A DNA stretch of 64,000 bases from Pseudoips prasinana (GCA_951640165.1 OX621236.1:28636948-28700947), one strand, 5' to 3'. Numbered from the stretch's first letter, positions 45,712 through 56,927 are shown. The notes: generated from the sequence alone by a model not told the origin. Numbers and translations: made by a program.

Positions 45712-45800
45712 AAAAAAAAAGACAACGCCCGCACTATAGAATCTAATCCCTGTGTTGTGGGGTACTTTACAAACATATAATAGACGGATACAAAGTGTGA
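45712..45800 (-). repeat. SINE family A, 3' part only
   Basis: Minus strand: GTACCCCACAACACAGGGATT and an A-rich/T-rich end shared with family A; the tRNA head is missing. Confidence 0.7.
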
Positions 45801-46064
45801 GATGTTTAGTTTAGGATCCCACCAGGTACTAGTCTTGAAATTACTTATAAACTAGAAGTGACTCTGCATTCAGTCCCACAAACGATGGGACATCTATTAT
45901 CATGTCGCGCGGGCTTTAACAACTGCATGCTTAAAGATCTGAAGGACTCATAATGCGATTCTCGTGGCAAAGTTCTGGGCGGACATTACATATATTATAT
46001 CATTTAGATTGCCATCGACTCGCTAAGAAGAAGATATTTAACTCTGTGATGACGGGAGATAGCT

Positions 46065-46645
46065 GTTTTTAGGGTTCCGTAGCCAAATGGCAAAAAAACG
46101 GAACCCTTATAGATTTGTCATGTCTGTCTGTCTGTCCCAGCCACTTTTTTCCGAAACTATAAGAGCTGTACTGTTAAAACTTGGTAAGTAGATGTATTCT
46201 GTGAATTGCATTAAGATTTTCACACAAAAATAAAAAAGAACAATAATTTTGGGGGTTCCCCATACATAGAACTGAAACTCAAACAATTTTTTTTCATTGT
46301 ACCCATACATGTCTATGGATAGGTCTTTAAACATTATATTGAGGTTTCTCATATCATTTTTTTCTATACTGAATAGTTTGCCCGAGAGACACTTCTAAAG
46401 TGGTAAAATGTGTACCCCCCTGTAATTTATAAAATAAGAGAATTATTAAACTAAAACAAATATATGATGTACATTACCATGCAAACTAACAACGAAAATT
46501 GGTTTGAACGAGATCTAGTAAGTAGTTTTTTTTAATACGTCATAAATCGTAAACCGCAATTTACCTTTCATCTAACCAACTGAAATACTTGCTGCTGCGG
46601 AAACCTTCATAGACCAGTCCGACTCGCACTTGGCCGGTTTTTTAT
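46065..46645 (-). repeat. Interspersed repeat with GGCCAAGTGCGAGTCGGACT end
   Basis: A full copy, about 580 bp. On the minus strand it starts AAAACCGGCCAAGTGCGAG and ends at GGGTTCCGT...AAACGGAACCCT. The same start lies at 63789. Non-coding; very common in Lepidoptera, class not assigned. Confidence 0.75.
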
Positions 46646-47882
46646 AGAGCTGATTTCGTTTTTTTTTTATTTGTTTATGTATACTATTTCGCTTTTTCTA
46701 TTTGAGGAAACGAATGGGTTGATTTGCTCATTTTCGACCGGGATCTTCAAGGCCACAAATTGACAGTGAAGTTAGTATTTCGACCATGTCGTGGTAGACA
46801 GCGTCTGCTCTAAATGCCGCGGGTCCGTCCGAGCATATGTGTCAAACGTGTGGTAGTTTGTTATTAGTTAAAATAATGTTTAAAGCGTATTATGTAAGAA
46901 TATTCATTTCGCTTCCTTCTCTACTTTTATAGATAAACTTTAACTGTGCCCAGTTTCACACTCATCAATGCAAAGTTTTATATAATTTATCGAACTTATT
47001 AGGTGGACAACGAAAACTCGAGTATATGTTTGAAATAGTCTCACGACCAAATTAACACCTTCAATTAAGTGATTATAATGTACATTTAAGCTTTTTTTAT
47101 ATATAATGTTGTGCTCACTTTAAGAAGGTCAAACACTGATGATGATTATAACTAAAGGTCTTTGTATTGTTTTAAGTGTTTTATCGAGTTTGATGAAACT
47201 TAAAAATAAAAAACAGCCGTTTGTTTGTTTAGGAGTAACTTTCTGTTTTTTTCATGGTCATTAAAAACGGAAATGAACGCAAACGCGCAACAGGTCACGT
47301 AGGTAACTTTAATGTAGACGACTTGTAGAGCGTTCAGTTCTAAAGGCTTATTAATTTATTAGTGACCTCCCTTGAAATGTATTGATTTGAATTAATTTTA
47401 ATCCTAGCCGGCCAAAATTTTAGGTTAGTTCGTTTTAGTATGAATTCGATTTATGATTTTATGAACGCAAGTATTTTCGGCTAAGAAAAAATACAATCTC
47501 ATTCCTTTCTTACTATGTTTCTAACTATGTCTATAATGTTTAGTTAGTATATTTCCCACTGGTTATTTTTATACGTCACTTATAATAATGATGTATATAT
47601 AAAGAAAGGTAGTAACGGGTAACTCATGTAATTAATTTTATGTTGGATTCGGCCTACATCTTACCATGTATATTTCATTATGTTAGTTTTTCACGCCAGT
47701 TTTAATAATAATATGATAATAATTTTAATAGTTTTAATAATAATATATAATCTGCAATAATAATAATATGTTAGTTTTTTGATATATAGACATTCCCAAC
47801 TTAACTGTCCTTTAAAATGGACTGAAGTTTCGGCGCAACATTTAATTTATCTTTTGGTGATTGTGACAAAATAGTAATAATA
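46646..47882. other. No gene identified
   Basis: AT-rich with TTTAATAATAATAT-type simple repeats around 47700-47770. Confidence 0.35.
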
Positions 47883-47938
47883 ATTGAATCCCCTTGAGGC
47901 CAAAGAATATTGTTTCTTTGGCCTCAAGGGGATTCAAT
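47883..47938. repeat. Perfect 25-bp stem, 6-nt loop hairpin
   Basis: 47883-47907 (starting ATTGAATCCCCTTGAGGCC) is exactly complementary to 47914-47938; the loop is TATTGT. It could be a recombination product, a tiny MITE or a precursor hairpin. Confidence 0.95.
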
Positions 47939-49059
47939 GATGCGATTCGGACTTGGTCACTGGTTCACACGTGACATGGCGATGAAGACTCTACAGCTTA
48001 CGACTAATGAAAGTATACGAGTCTATGACTGCGAGGAAGTTAGTAGGTTGAACGTAGATATATGAGTCTACATAGCCATGCTAGACGGTCGTGACATTAA
48101 ACAAGACCTGCCAAAAGTATTTCAGTGTTCTTGTACCTTAATTATCCATGCCATTATTTTAGGCCGCATTTTGTACTACAAATATTTAAAGTTGATATAA
48201 AATAGATAATTACGTAGATCTATATACCTACCCTACTCTAAAATACAGTTTTACTTTTTCAAAACGTGATAGAGCTATATTATCGTTTTGAAAAACGATT
48301 TTGTAGACAAAGGAATGTAATGTTTTTATTACGTAAACTGTGTAGGAAGGATATCATATTTTGATGCAAAATGATAATAACACATATTTACATATTTGAG
48401 ATATATTATAACCCATTAGTCAGATTCTATGTTTATAGTTTGAACGAATGATTCGAGAGTTATAAATAAAACTTGTTGGGAAATCAACCCAGATGTGTTG
48501 ATAATTAACATAAATTAGTTGATCAACGAATTTTAATACGCAAATGGAAAATAATAAAACACGTGTAATACATAACGTTGTTTATGAAATTACGCATTTA
48601 CCGAAGGCTTCGTTGTACTTAAGCGCAAAGACAGCATTGTAATCTATATCATTCTCTCGCTGTCTAAATCCCATTTATGGATATGTTTGTCACGTATTTA
48701 TGTCGCTTTTTCGTTTCATCGAATTTTTAAATCGGAACAGTTTTAGGAAGTTTCACTTCAAAAATATTAACAATTCAAGACTTTAAGTAATGTCCAAGAA
48801 TTATAAATTTATATCTACGATATTAGATCTTCCTTCTATCTTGGATTTAGGTTTTCTGTTCATCGGCTTTGCTGGATAAATCTTCGCTACTACCTACCTC
48901 AATAATATTTTAAATGTGCAAGCTTCCTCATATCACAACTGTGTGTAAACCACGAACAATAATGTGTTTAAGTTCAGTAAACTCCTTCTATTTATAGACT
49001 CGCCGTATTTTTTTATTAATACAAGTATCGCTATTTCTCGACGACGACCTCATTATGTA
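47939..49059. other. No gene identified
   Basis: AT-rich, no credible exon or named repeat. Confidence 0.35.
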
Positions 49060-49194
49060 CAGACGCCAGCACATCAAGCTACCCCAATCTGTCAAATTTC
49101 TTTTATCGATTTTCAACTTTATCACAGAAGCATAAGGTTCACTTTCAATTGGGGGAATTTGACAGATTGGGGTAGCTTGATGTGCTGGCGTCTG
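49060..49194. mobile_element. 135-bp TA-flanked MITE
   Basis: Same element as 18406, with very well matched arms: CAGACGCCAGCACATC / GATGTGCTGGCGTCTG, TA at 49058-49059 and 49195-49196. Confidence 0.9.
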
Positions 49195-49804
49195 TACACA
49201 TCATCATTATGTACATATGTATACATGTGTATATATGTAGTGTTTATATGCAGGTAATATAGTGTCAACTAAATTATCTAAACTATTAAGTTTATTTAGT
49301 CACGTAAATGTACGAAAACTAGCGATTGCATTATAAATATCTTAGATTTTTTAATAGATCCCAGCGTTATATACTGCAAAACCATTTATCTACCAAAATA
49401 TAATTATTTTGTCTCATATTTGTAGTCTTATGTATGTTGAAACACGATACGAATATGCATTTGTATGTATAGAATGGATTACAATTTAAACATTTTATCA
49501 TATGATAATATAAACAAAAATATGAATTTATAATTTTACAGCGTGTCAATTCTACTGTTTGGTTAATAGTATTATATATTTATAGTTTTCAGATGGAAAG
49601 AACATATTATTGAACCGCATGAGAACATTTTTTTGTGAACTCATTACAAATAAAAGATGTTATATTATTTACGTGATTATCTTTCGTAGTTAAAATTCCC
49701 ACCTAGAGTGGCTATAGTTCAAACTCTTCGTAGACATTCGTTTATTTTGACTGGAGTACTTCACATAGATGATGCTATACAGCTATAAACTGTATTAACT
49801 TGTT

Positions 49805-49893
49805 TATTATCAGACGGGTTTTACAACGTGCGGTCGTGCGCGGGCGTGGCCTCTAAACGTAGCTCAATTCATTCCGGTAGAGTGGCGGTGCGC
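49805..49893 (+). promoter_or_regulatory. Possible GC-rich promoter / 5' leader
   Basis: A short CpG-containing patch (CGTGCGGTCGTGCGCGGGCG) in AT-rich surroundings, immediately before a plausible first coding exon. No TATA or initiator could be fixed. Confidence 0.3.
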
Positions 49894-49984
49894 ATGCGCA
49901 TTGCGTTTAACTTCTTTGTTTACAAACATACTTTTTGTGTTACTATATTATTTGTGATTTTGTGCATATTTTTGGAGTTAACAG
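49894..49984 (+). CDS. Candidate first coding exon with signal peptide or membrane anchor
   Basis: ATG at 49894 begins MRIAFNFFVYKHTFCVTILF, followed by VILCIFLELT, and the exon ends at a good donor (ACAG|gtgagc), phase 1. N-terminal basic residue, about 20 hydrophobic residues and a polar end suit a secreted or membrane protein. The frame is open upstream to at least 49828 without another ATG. No partner exon was found on the + strand downstream, so the gene is unidentified. Confidence 0.35.
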
Positions 49985-50383
49985 GTGAGCTAAACGTTTA
50001 TACTTGTGTAATAAGCTTTTATGGATACATAAAAATATATACCGGTGGTGAATATTGTTGCAAGGTTTATATGTAGGCAGACAGCATGTTGCATATTTAT
50101 GCAATAAGTGCGAATTTAGAGTTCAGCGTAATTTGATATATGGGTACGGTCAGCATAGTACGTTCCCTGAGCCAAAATTTTTATTTAGTTTTTACAATAA
50201 ATATGTTTAAATATCTGTATACCTTAAACCTCCAGGATTAAATATTACTTTTGAGTCTACAGACGTAACGTTGAATTTATTATTAATTTTTTTTTATGTA
50301 CAATGTATTAGAATATTATAATTAATGTTAGCTGTACACGATTTAATAAAATTTCGCATGTGTATTGTATCGTAGTCAAAATA

Positions 50384-50794
50384 TGTGAAACTAATTGTGA
50401 TGACTATAAAATCTTGTCTGTAACATATTTTGAGCGAAATAAGGATTACTTACTTACTTAATTTAAGGGTAGATTGATACCACATTAGGGTGACACTAAC
50501 TATGTTTAAGACATGTAAAGCATAGCGATCTTTTGCTCTAGAGCAGAGCTAGTGTAGTATATTACAGAACAAAATCATGATTATTGTTAATGATGTTGCC
50601 CTGAACGTATAAGTTACGTCGACAAATCTTATCTGGGTACGCGTAAGTGATGCTATGTGTATACTGACTACCATCAGGTATTAGGGGCGTATACTTGTTT
50701 ACCAATTTGGTGATCTAATGTTAATGCAACCATGGCTTACTAAGGCTCTAGTGAGCCTAGGGTAAAAGTAAAACATAGCAGCAATTAGGTGAGG
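50384..50794 (+). repeat. Interspersed ~411-bp repeat, copy 1
   Basis: Nearly identical to 54048-54463, from TGTGAAACTAATTGTGATGA to GCAGCAATTAGGTGAGG. Shared sharp ends at both sides indicate a mobile element of unknown class. It abuts the 81-bp tandem array. Confidence 0.85.
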
Positions 50795-50804
50795 TAAAAG
50801 TAGA

Positions 50805-51040
50805 GCTTTTTTGCCTACGCGTAGCTCTACTGGTCTCATGAATGGGGCAAAAACATTTGTCCTGGGTGGGGATTGAACTCATAGGGCTTTTTCTCTTACG
50901 AGCAGCTCTACTGCTCTCATGAATGGGGCAAAAAAATTTCTCCTGGGTGGGGATGGAACTCATGGGGCTTTTTTGCTTACGAGCAGCTCTACTGGTACCA
51001 GGAATGGGGCAAAAACATTTGTCCTGGGTGGGGATCGAAC
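50805..51040 (-). repeat. 81-bp tandem array with repeated B-box-like sequence
   Basis: About 2.9 units of 81 bp (GCTCTACT at 50824, 50905 and 50986). On the minus strand each unit carries a SINE-like GTTC(A/G/C)ATCCCCACCCAGGA block. It looks like a SINE head amplified in tandem. 81 is a multiple of three, which explains the repetitive antisense ORF; I do not consider it a gene. Confidence 0.85.
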
Positions 51041-51527
51041 TTTTAATATTATAGTCGCTAGAGCTTAGCGGGGAGGCAGAAGGGTCGGCAACGCGTGATC
51101 ACACATGGCGTGGGTGCCACATATATGGTAATTAGAGTCGCCCGTTTCTTGACCTTTTTTATTTCTTGAAATACGAGAATTCTCGGGTTTAACGAGATTT
51201 TCGAGAAACGTTGTATTTTGTGATAAAACACGAAATGATTTCCTTTAATTACGAATTAGATTAATTGATCAGATCGATTATGGAGGCCTAATGTTAAATT
51301 ATTAAACTAATTAAAAAGCAATAAATTAAACAAGTTATACTCGGCTGATCTGTAATAAAAGGTATAAATTACTACCCGAACTTAACTTGTTTATAATTAT
51401 TGGGTCTTACTGGTTTCCAAAGAATAATAATAAGAAAATGATTGTTACATATTTCGATAACTAATAAAACTTGTTTACAAAACAAATATTTTGCAATAAA
51501 CTGCAACTAAAAATGTCTTATATTAAT
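51041..51527. other. No gene identified
   Basis: AT-rich, nothing recognised. Confidence 0.35.
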
Positions 51528-52475
51528 ATGTTAACTAGCTGAGCCGGCAAACCTCGTTTGCCATATAAATTATATTTAGTGAATATTTTTTATTTCAATA
51601 AAAAATAACTAACCGATTATATGTGTGTGGGGATGCGGTCTATGACTGATAAAGGAATGGAGTGCTGTGGACGATGACGGCCTATAACAATAAAAAAACA
51701 CCAATCATTTGCATTTTACTTCCTTGAATTTTATTCTACACTAGCAGTGCCCGCGGACGTCGTTCCGAGTTAAGGTCCAACCACACCAAACGGCCCGCAT
51801 CGGCCCGCATCGAAACGAATTTTACAATCTTTAAACAAAATTAAATCTTGTATACAGTGTTTAAAGTTTATATTACCAAGTCAAGGGTAAACACAGCCGG
51901 TGACATGCCGTGACACGCGATCGGCTCCGTCCGCATGCGTTCGGATACCGGCGCATACGTTCGAATACCGCCGAATGCGCTCGGAGCCGTCCGCCTGCGT
52001 TCGGATTCCGCCGGGTGCGCTGGGGACGCGTGATCACATTCTAAATTCTAAAATACGACCCGTCTGCACTCAAGGCTTAAAACTATGAAACTAAAAAAGA
52101 AGCGAAGGTAGTAGTATGCGACGACGCGACGTCCGGCCGGACGCGGTCTGATGCCGCCGCATTCGACCGTATCCGACCGCATCCGGTCGGATGCGGCGGC
52201 ATCCGACCGCGTCCATGCGGTGCGATACTGGCCGATGCGGGCCGTTTGGTGTGGTTGAACCTTTATACATTTTTTGGTCCCTGCCCGTTTTACCCGCGCA
52301 GTAAAAGTTCGGGATGAATAAAATTATGATGATGAATGACACTCCACAATAACGTAGTTTTCTATTGGTGAAATAATTTTGAAAATCGCTTCAGTAGATC
52401 CAGATATTACCCCTCACAACGTCACAAACTCACAACCTCACAAACGTTACCTCTTTATAATATTTGTATAGATAT
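51528..52475 (+). repeat. Composite CCCGCGG-family repeat, split by a MITE
   Basis: It begins with a degraded start at about 51535 (CTAGCTGAGCCGGCAAACC) and a second start at 51740 (CTAGCAGTGCCCGCGGACG). After the MITE (51773-52262) it resumes with a TTTACCCGCG segment and the family's 3' part (CTTCAGTAGATCC, ACAAACTCACAA, TTTATAATATTTG). Confidence 0.65.
51773..52262. mobile_element. GC-rich 490-bp MITE with TTA target duplication (PIF/Harbinger-like)
   Basis: Terminal inverted repeats of about 33 bp: AGGTCCAACCACACCAAACG at the left is matched by the complement of the right end (AGGTTCAACCACACC...). TTA flanks both ends (51770-51772, 52263-52265), as in PIF/Harbinger elements. The interior is strongly GC-rich, with many degenerate GCGTTCGGA / GCATCCGACC motifs. 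No transposase. Confidence 0.85.
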
Positions 52476-52769
52476 TGATGATAAATTTACTGTGAGAATT
52501 TATTATGTGATTGTTAACATGCGATTTGCACTTAGCAATTAAAATGATAAGTATAAGCGTCACTGCTACAATCGATGCCCAAACAATAATAATGGCTGAA
52601 AACTCTGTAGCAATTGAGAGAACGCTTATTGTGTGAGAAGACTGGAGAACAGCTTTGCTCTCATCCCTACTCAGTGCTGATTGCTGGGTGAGAAGTGACA
52701 CCAGTGACGGGGATAACTGAACTATTGATAATTGATCAGTTATCGCCACCTTAGAGTTTGAGATTATCG
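52450..52769 (-). CDS. Candidate exon of an unidentified membrane protein
   Basis: Minus strand, after an acceptor-like cccattttcaatag. Two bases, then about 100 open codons: SIVQLSPSLVSLLTQQSALS, RDESKAVLQSSHTISVLSIA, then IIIVWASIVAVTLILIILIA (a clear membrane helix) and KCKSHVNN. The 3' limit is uncertain: the frame runs to a stop at 52447 into a repeat, and possible donors are weak. Codon pattern and the polar region followed by a helix suggest real coding sequence. I do not recognise the family, and it cannot be tied in phase to the receptor-like exons. Confidence 0.35.
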
Positions 52770-52799
52770 CTATTGAAAATGGGCTTTAGTGCTAGAAGG

Positions 52800-53458
52800 T
52801 TAAAAATACAGGTATAAATTAAATCCAAATAATAAAAATAACATTTCAAGGGTGGTACCTTTATCACTTAGGGGTATAAAACTTGTTTAAGACCTGTTCT
52901 CGACCTACTAAATTCACTAAAAATAACATAAATATCAGTCAAGCCGTTTCGGAGGAGTTTGGTTACAAAATTGTGCCACGAGATTTTTCTATATAGGTAT
53001 ACATATAAGGATATTACAACTTACTGGTTCTTCTTGTTTTAGTTACCTAAACGGAATTGATTTCTGGCATTATCGAGTTTATTATTATGAGAGTAAATTC
53101 CTCGAAAATCTCCGATCGGAAACCGTAATGATAATCGATTACCATCAAATAGCAAGTAGCAATAAAGAATTTTGATTGAAAAAAAGTAATAGGGGCGTAG
53201 GTATGTTTGTTTGCCGACAAAGTGGCATTTTATCTAGACCCTGTTGATCTACATACGTCTTTTGTTGACTGTACGTGTAACTTTACTTGTTAAAAAGTGA
53301 ATACAAAATTTCGAAAAGGGAACATCTTAACTGTCATTTTATATATTTAATAGGATGTTGTATATTTATGAGATATATCTTTTTTGAAATTTACGGTGTT
53401 AAGAACACATGATTAAAAGAAACCGTATACGTTTTGTAAAACTTGTATTTTAGCTATC
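52800..53458. other. No gene identified
   Basis: AT-rich; a few phrases (AGCCGTTTCGGAGGAGTTTGG near 52935) are typical of the CCCGCGG-type repeat 3' parts. Confidence 0.35.
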
Positions 53459-53785
53459 TACTAGCTGTTGCCCGCGGTTTTACCCGCGTTAAATTTTATA
53501 AACTATAACATCTCCTCCCCCTTTGGTGACAGCGTGATATGCAGCCTATATGTTAACCCGACTTCTTAGTAATATTTATGCAAAATTTGAAGTAAATCCA
53601 TGCAGTACTTTTTTAGTTTAGCCCGGACATACATACAGACAAACAGACATACAGACAAAAATTCTAAAAAGTATATTTTTGGCTTCGATGTCGATTGTAG
53701 AGCACGCTCCAAGTATACTTTTAAAAAAAATATTCAATGTACAGTTTTGACTTTCCTACGATTTTATTTTATGTATAGATGACGT
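53459..53785 (+). repeat. Interspersed repeat, CCCCGCGG family
   Basis: CTAGCTGTTGCCCGCGGTTT at the start and ACATACATACAGACAAACAG towards the end. Limits approximate. Confidence 0.65.
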
Positions 53786-54047
53786 AATATTTTAGTCACA
53801 TGAACGAAAGAGACAAAAACATCTTCTTTTTCATGCAATAATTTCAAAAAGTGCCCATGGCTCTTGGATATATTGTGCCCATTTCGAAATAATTGCATGG
53901 AATTGACACATCGCCATGACTATATTTGTGCCTTTCATTATGGACTACCCAAAATAAGAGAACTGTGCCCTTTTCGAAATTTCATATTCCAGTTTAAATA
54001 AACTATATTCTATCATTTAACTCGACAGTTTTAATGCAATATAAAGC

Positions 54048-54463
54048 TGTGAAACTAATTGTGATGACTATAAAATCTTGTCTGTAACATATTTGAGCAA
54101 AATAAAGATTATTTACCTTCTTAATTTAAGGGTGGATTGACACCACTTTCGGGTGGCACTAAACACTAACTATATTTAAGGTATGTAGAGCATAGCGATC
54201 TTTTGCTCTAGAGCAGAGCTAGCGTAGTATATTACAGAACAAAATCATAGTATTGTTAATGATGTTGCCCTGAGCGCATAAGTAAGGTCGTCAAATCACT
54301 TACGCGTTCCCAGCGTAAATGATGCTATGTGCATACTGACTACCATCAGGTATTAGGGGCGTATGCTTGTTTACCAATTTGGTGATCTAATGTTAATGCA
54401 ACCATGGCTTAAGGCTCTAGTGAGCCTAGGGTAAAAGTAAAACATAGCAGCAATTAGGTGAGG
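54048..54463 (+). repeat. Interspersed ~416-bp repeat, copy 2
   Basis: See copy 1 at 50384-50794. Small indels and substitutions separate the two. This copy is followed by unrelated sequence at its right end. Confidence 0.85.
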
Positions 54464-54624
54464 ACCCACATTACAATTATCTCTATTGTCTTTTATGCCT
54501 TATCTAACAATAGTGTCACAGTGAAGTGTGTATTATTTACAGATATTGTTTCATATCGAACGATCTGTTTTAGTAATGTGCATTGCTTTACTAAGTGTTG
54601 ATATCATCATTTACTATTTACGGG

Positions 54625-54868
54625 CCTGTTGGCGTGGTTGGCAAATGCTTGCTTTTCACACCGGAGGTCGTGGGTTCGATTCCCATCCAGGACAAATATT
54701 TGTACATATGAACATGTCTATTTGTCCTGATTCTGGGTGTAATTTATCTATATAAGTATGTATTTACAAAAGAAAAGTAGTAAATCAGTTATCTGGTTTC
54801 CATAGTACCAGCTCTGCTTAGTTGTGTGTAAATAATGTCCCAGGATATTATTATTATTTACGTGACTA
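54625..54868 (+). repeat. tRNA-derived SINE, family B, full length
   Basis: Head TGTTGGCGTGGTTGGCAAATG, B box GTGGGTTCGATTCCC, a body with ACAAATATTTGTACATATG, and a 3' end TTTCCATAGTACCAGCTCTG ... GTCCCAGGATATTATTATT. The best full-length reference for the family in this window. Confidence 0.9.
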
Positions 54869-54944
54869 ACATATTTTTATTCACTTGATAAGTAATAGAC
54901 AGATAACATTAACTTAGGTAAGGCATTGCGACTCTACAATTTTT

Positions 54945-55121
54945 TTATGACACTGTTCGCACTAGGGAATTTCCCCGATTTCGAGGTACTCCACGAACAT
55001 ATAATTTATGGACACAAATGAACTATTAATAGGTCACAAAAATAGTTATCCTGCGCGGGAATCGAACCCGGAACATGCAGTGGCGAGGCGACTGTCTTAA
55101 CTGCTGCACCACACGTGCAGT
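54945..55121 (-). repeat. tRNA-derived SINE, family A
   Basis: Minus strand: TGCACGTGTGGTGCAGCAGTT head, GGGTTCGATTCCCGCGCAGG B box, family body. Confidence 0.85.
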
Positions 55122-55514
55122 CAATTGTAAAAACATTATTAATTAATTTGATGACTATATTAATCGAAATAAGTTTAACTTAAAAACAATTAAATAAATA
55201 TTCAATATGTATATGATAAGTAGCTTAAGCGTTAAAAATCTTTACATTGTTTAGTTTCAATGATTACGCGAACGCTGAATAACATAATTCATTTAATAAA
55301 CTGACTCAACAATACCTAACATTCCTACTATCATTAAACTTAACCTTATACTTAGATAAGCAAGCGCAATAAATTTTTTGTCCCCCAAAGTAATCGGTAC
55401 ATTATTTTTTTGTTATTGGATATCTCATAATATTACGTTCTAAAATATTTGTCTACAATTAAACCTTTTTAAAGTATTTCGTTTGGCATTAAATCTTGTG
55501 ATCCTAAACTCTTA

Positions 55515-56115
55515 CACTCTTATTTAAAATAATTCCTTGATCCGCCGCTTAACCATGTCTCAGCTAAACCCTGCTCAACCACTTAAACCCCGCTCAACTA
55601 TTTCTTTATTTAAAAACCCTACTTAAAGGTTTCTCAGCTAAGTAACGTCATTTTATTTTACACTGTCAACATTTCTGGGACTGGTATAGAGCTTGACCAA
55701 AATTAATCGACTAAATCGGATTATGTATCAAAACTTTATGATTTTTGCTCTATGGTAGACATGGAATGATAGATTTATGATCGTAACAGTGCATTTTCAA
55801 GGACTATTGATTTTCTTCGGTAGATTTTGAAGTTTATGAGAAGATTCCCACTGGAATTCAGTATTTATTTAAAAATTAAAACGGTTAGTAACTTCAATAA
55901 AACCTCCATTCACAAATAAACGTCAAACAAAACGGCAGCTGATGCAAATAAAATCCGCCATATTTGAGCTAGCTTTAAACCAGGGGCCGACGTGGTTTAA
56001 ATTTTGTCATGGCTCAACCGCGGGTCAAAGTTAAATCGTGTTTTTAAATGAAAAATTTGATAAACCATGGTTGAGCGGCCGGCTTAAATTTAAGTAGCGT
56101 TTTTAAATAAGACTG
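55515..56115. mobile_element. 601-bp TTA-flanked element, first of a tandem pair
   Basis: Ends CACTCTTATTTAAAA and the complement CAGTCTTATTTAAAA, with a further imperfect inverted match (CCGCTTAACCATG / CCGCTCAACCATG). TTA precedes it (55512-55514) and follows it (56116-56118). Non-coding. The TTA duplication suggests PIF/Harbinger. Confidence 0.85.
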
Positions 56116-56118
56116 TTA

Positions 56119-56719
56119 CACTCTTATTTAAAATAATTCCTTGATCCGCCGCTTAACCATGTCTCAGCTAAACCCTGCTCAACCACTTAAACCCCGCTCA
56201 ACTATTTCTTTATTTAAAAACCCTACTTAAAGGTTTCTCAGCTAAGTAACGTCATTTTATTTTACACTGTCAACATTTCTGGGACTGGTATAGAGCTTGA
56301 CCAAAATTAATCGACTAAATCGGATTATGTATCAAAACTTTATGATTTTTGCTCTATGGTAGACATGGAATGATAGATTTATGATCGTAACAGTGCATTT
56401 TCAAGGACTATTGATTTTCTTCGGTAGATTTTGAAGTTTATGAGAAGATTCCCACTGGAATTCAGTATTTATTTAAAAATTAAAACGGTTAGTAACTTCA
56501 ATAAAACCTCCATTCACAAATAAACGTCAAACAAAACGGCAGCTGATGCAAATAAAATCCGCCATATTTGAGCTAGCTTTAAACCAGGGGCCGACGTGGT
56601 TTAAATTTTGACATGGCTCAACCGCGGGTCAAAGTTAAATCGTGTTTTTAAATGAAAAATTTGATAAACCATGGTTGAGCGGCCGGCTTAAATTTAAGTA
56701 GCGTTTTTAAATAAGACTG
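56119..56719. mobile_element. 601-bp TTA-flanked element, second of a tandem pair
   Basis: The same length as the first copy and almost the same sequence (one clear change: AATTTTGTCATGG against AATTTTGACATGG). It shares the TTA at 56116-56118 with the first copy and has its own TTA at 56720-56722. Confidence 0.85.
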
Positions 56720-56927
56720 TTAAAGGATAGGTATAGATAGATAAATAACTTTGAGTAGAAAATAACATCATAATAGGAATAGTACAAGTGGCGGCATTAT
56801 CTTTAAAAGCATTCATAATTACCATAAAGTAAACTACAAATTATATAAAGTATAAATAAATAATAAATATAAATAAAGTATTTTTTTATCTGTTAATTAT
56901 ATATTAGTTAGCTAGATCTTCTCACCG

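Noticed and set aside
50757..50963. Minus-strand ORF with a repeated peptide (SSIPTQ...FCPIHE).
   Set aside because: It arises because the 81-bp repeat unit is a multiple of three; the sequence is SINE-like, with no sign of a gene.
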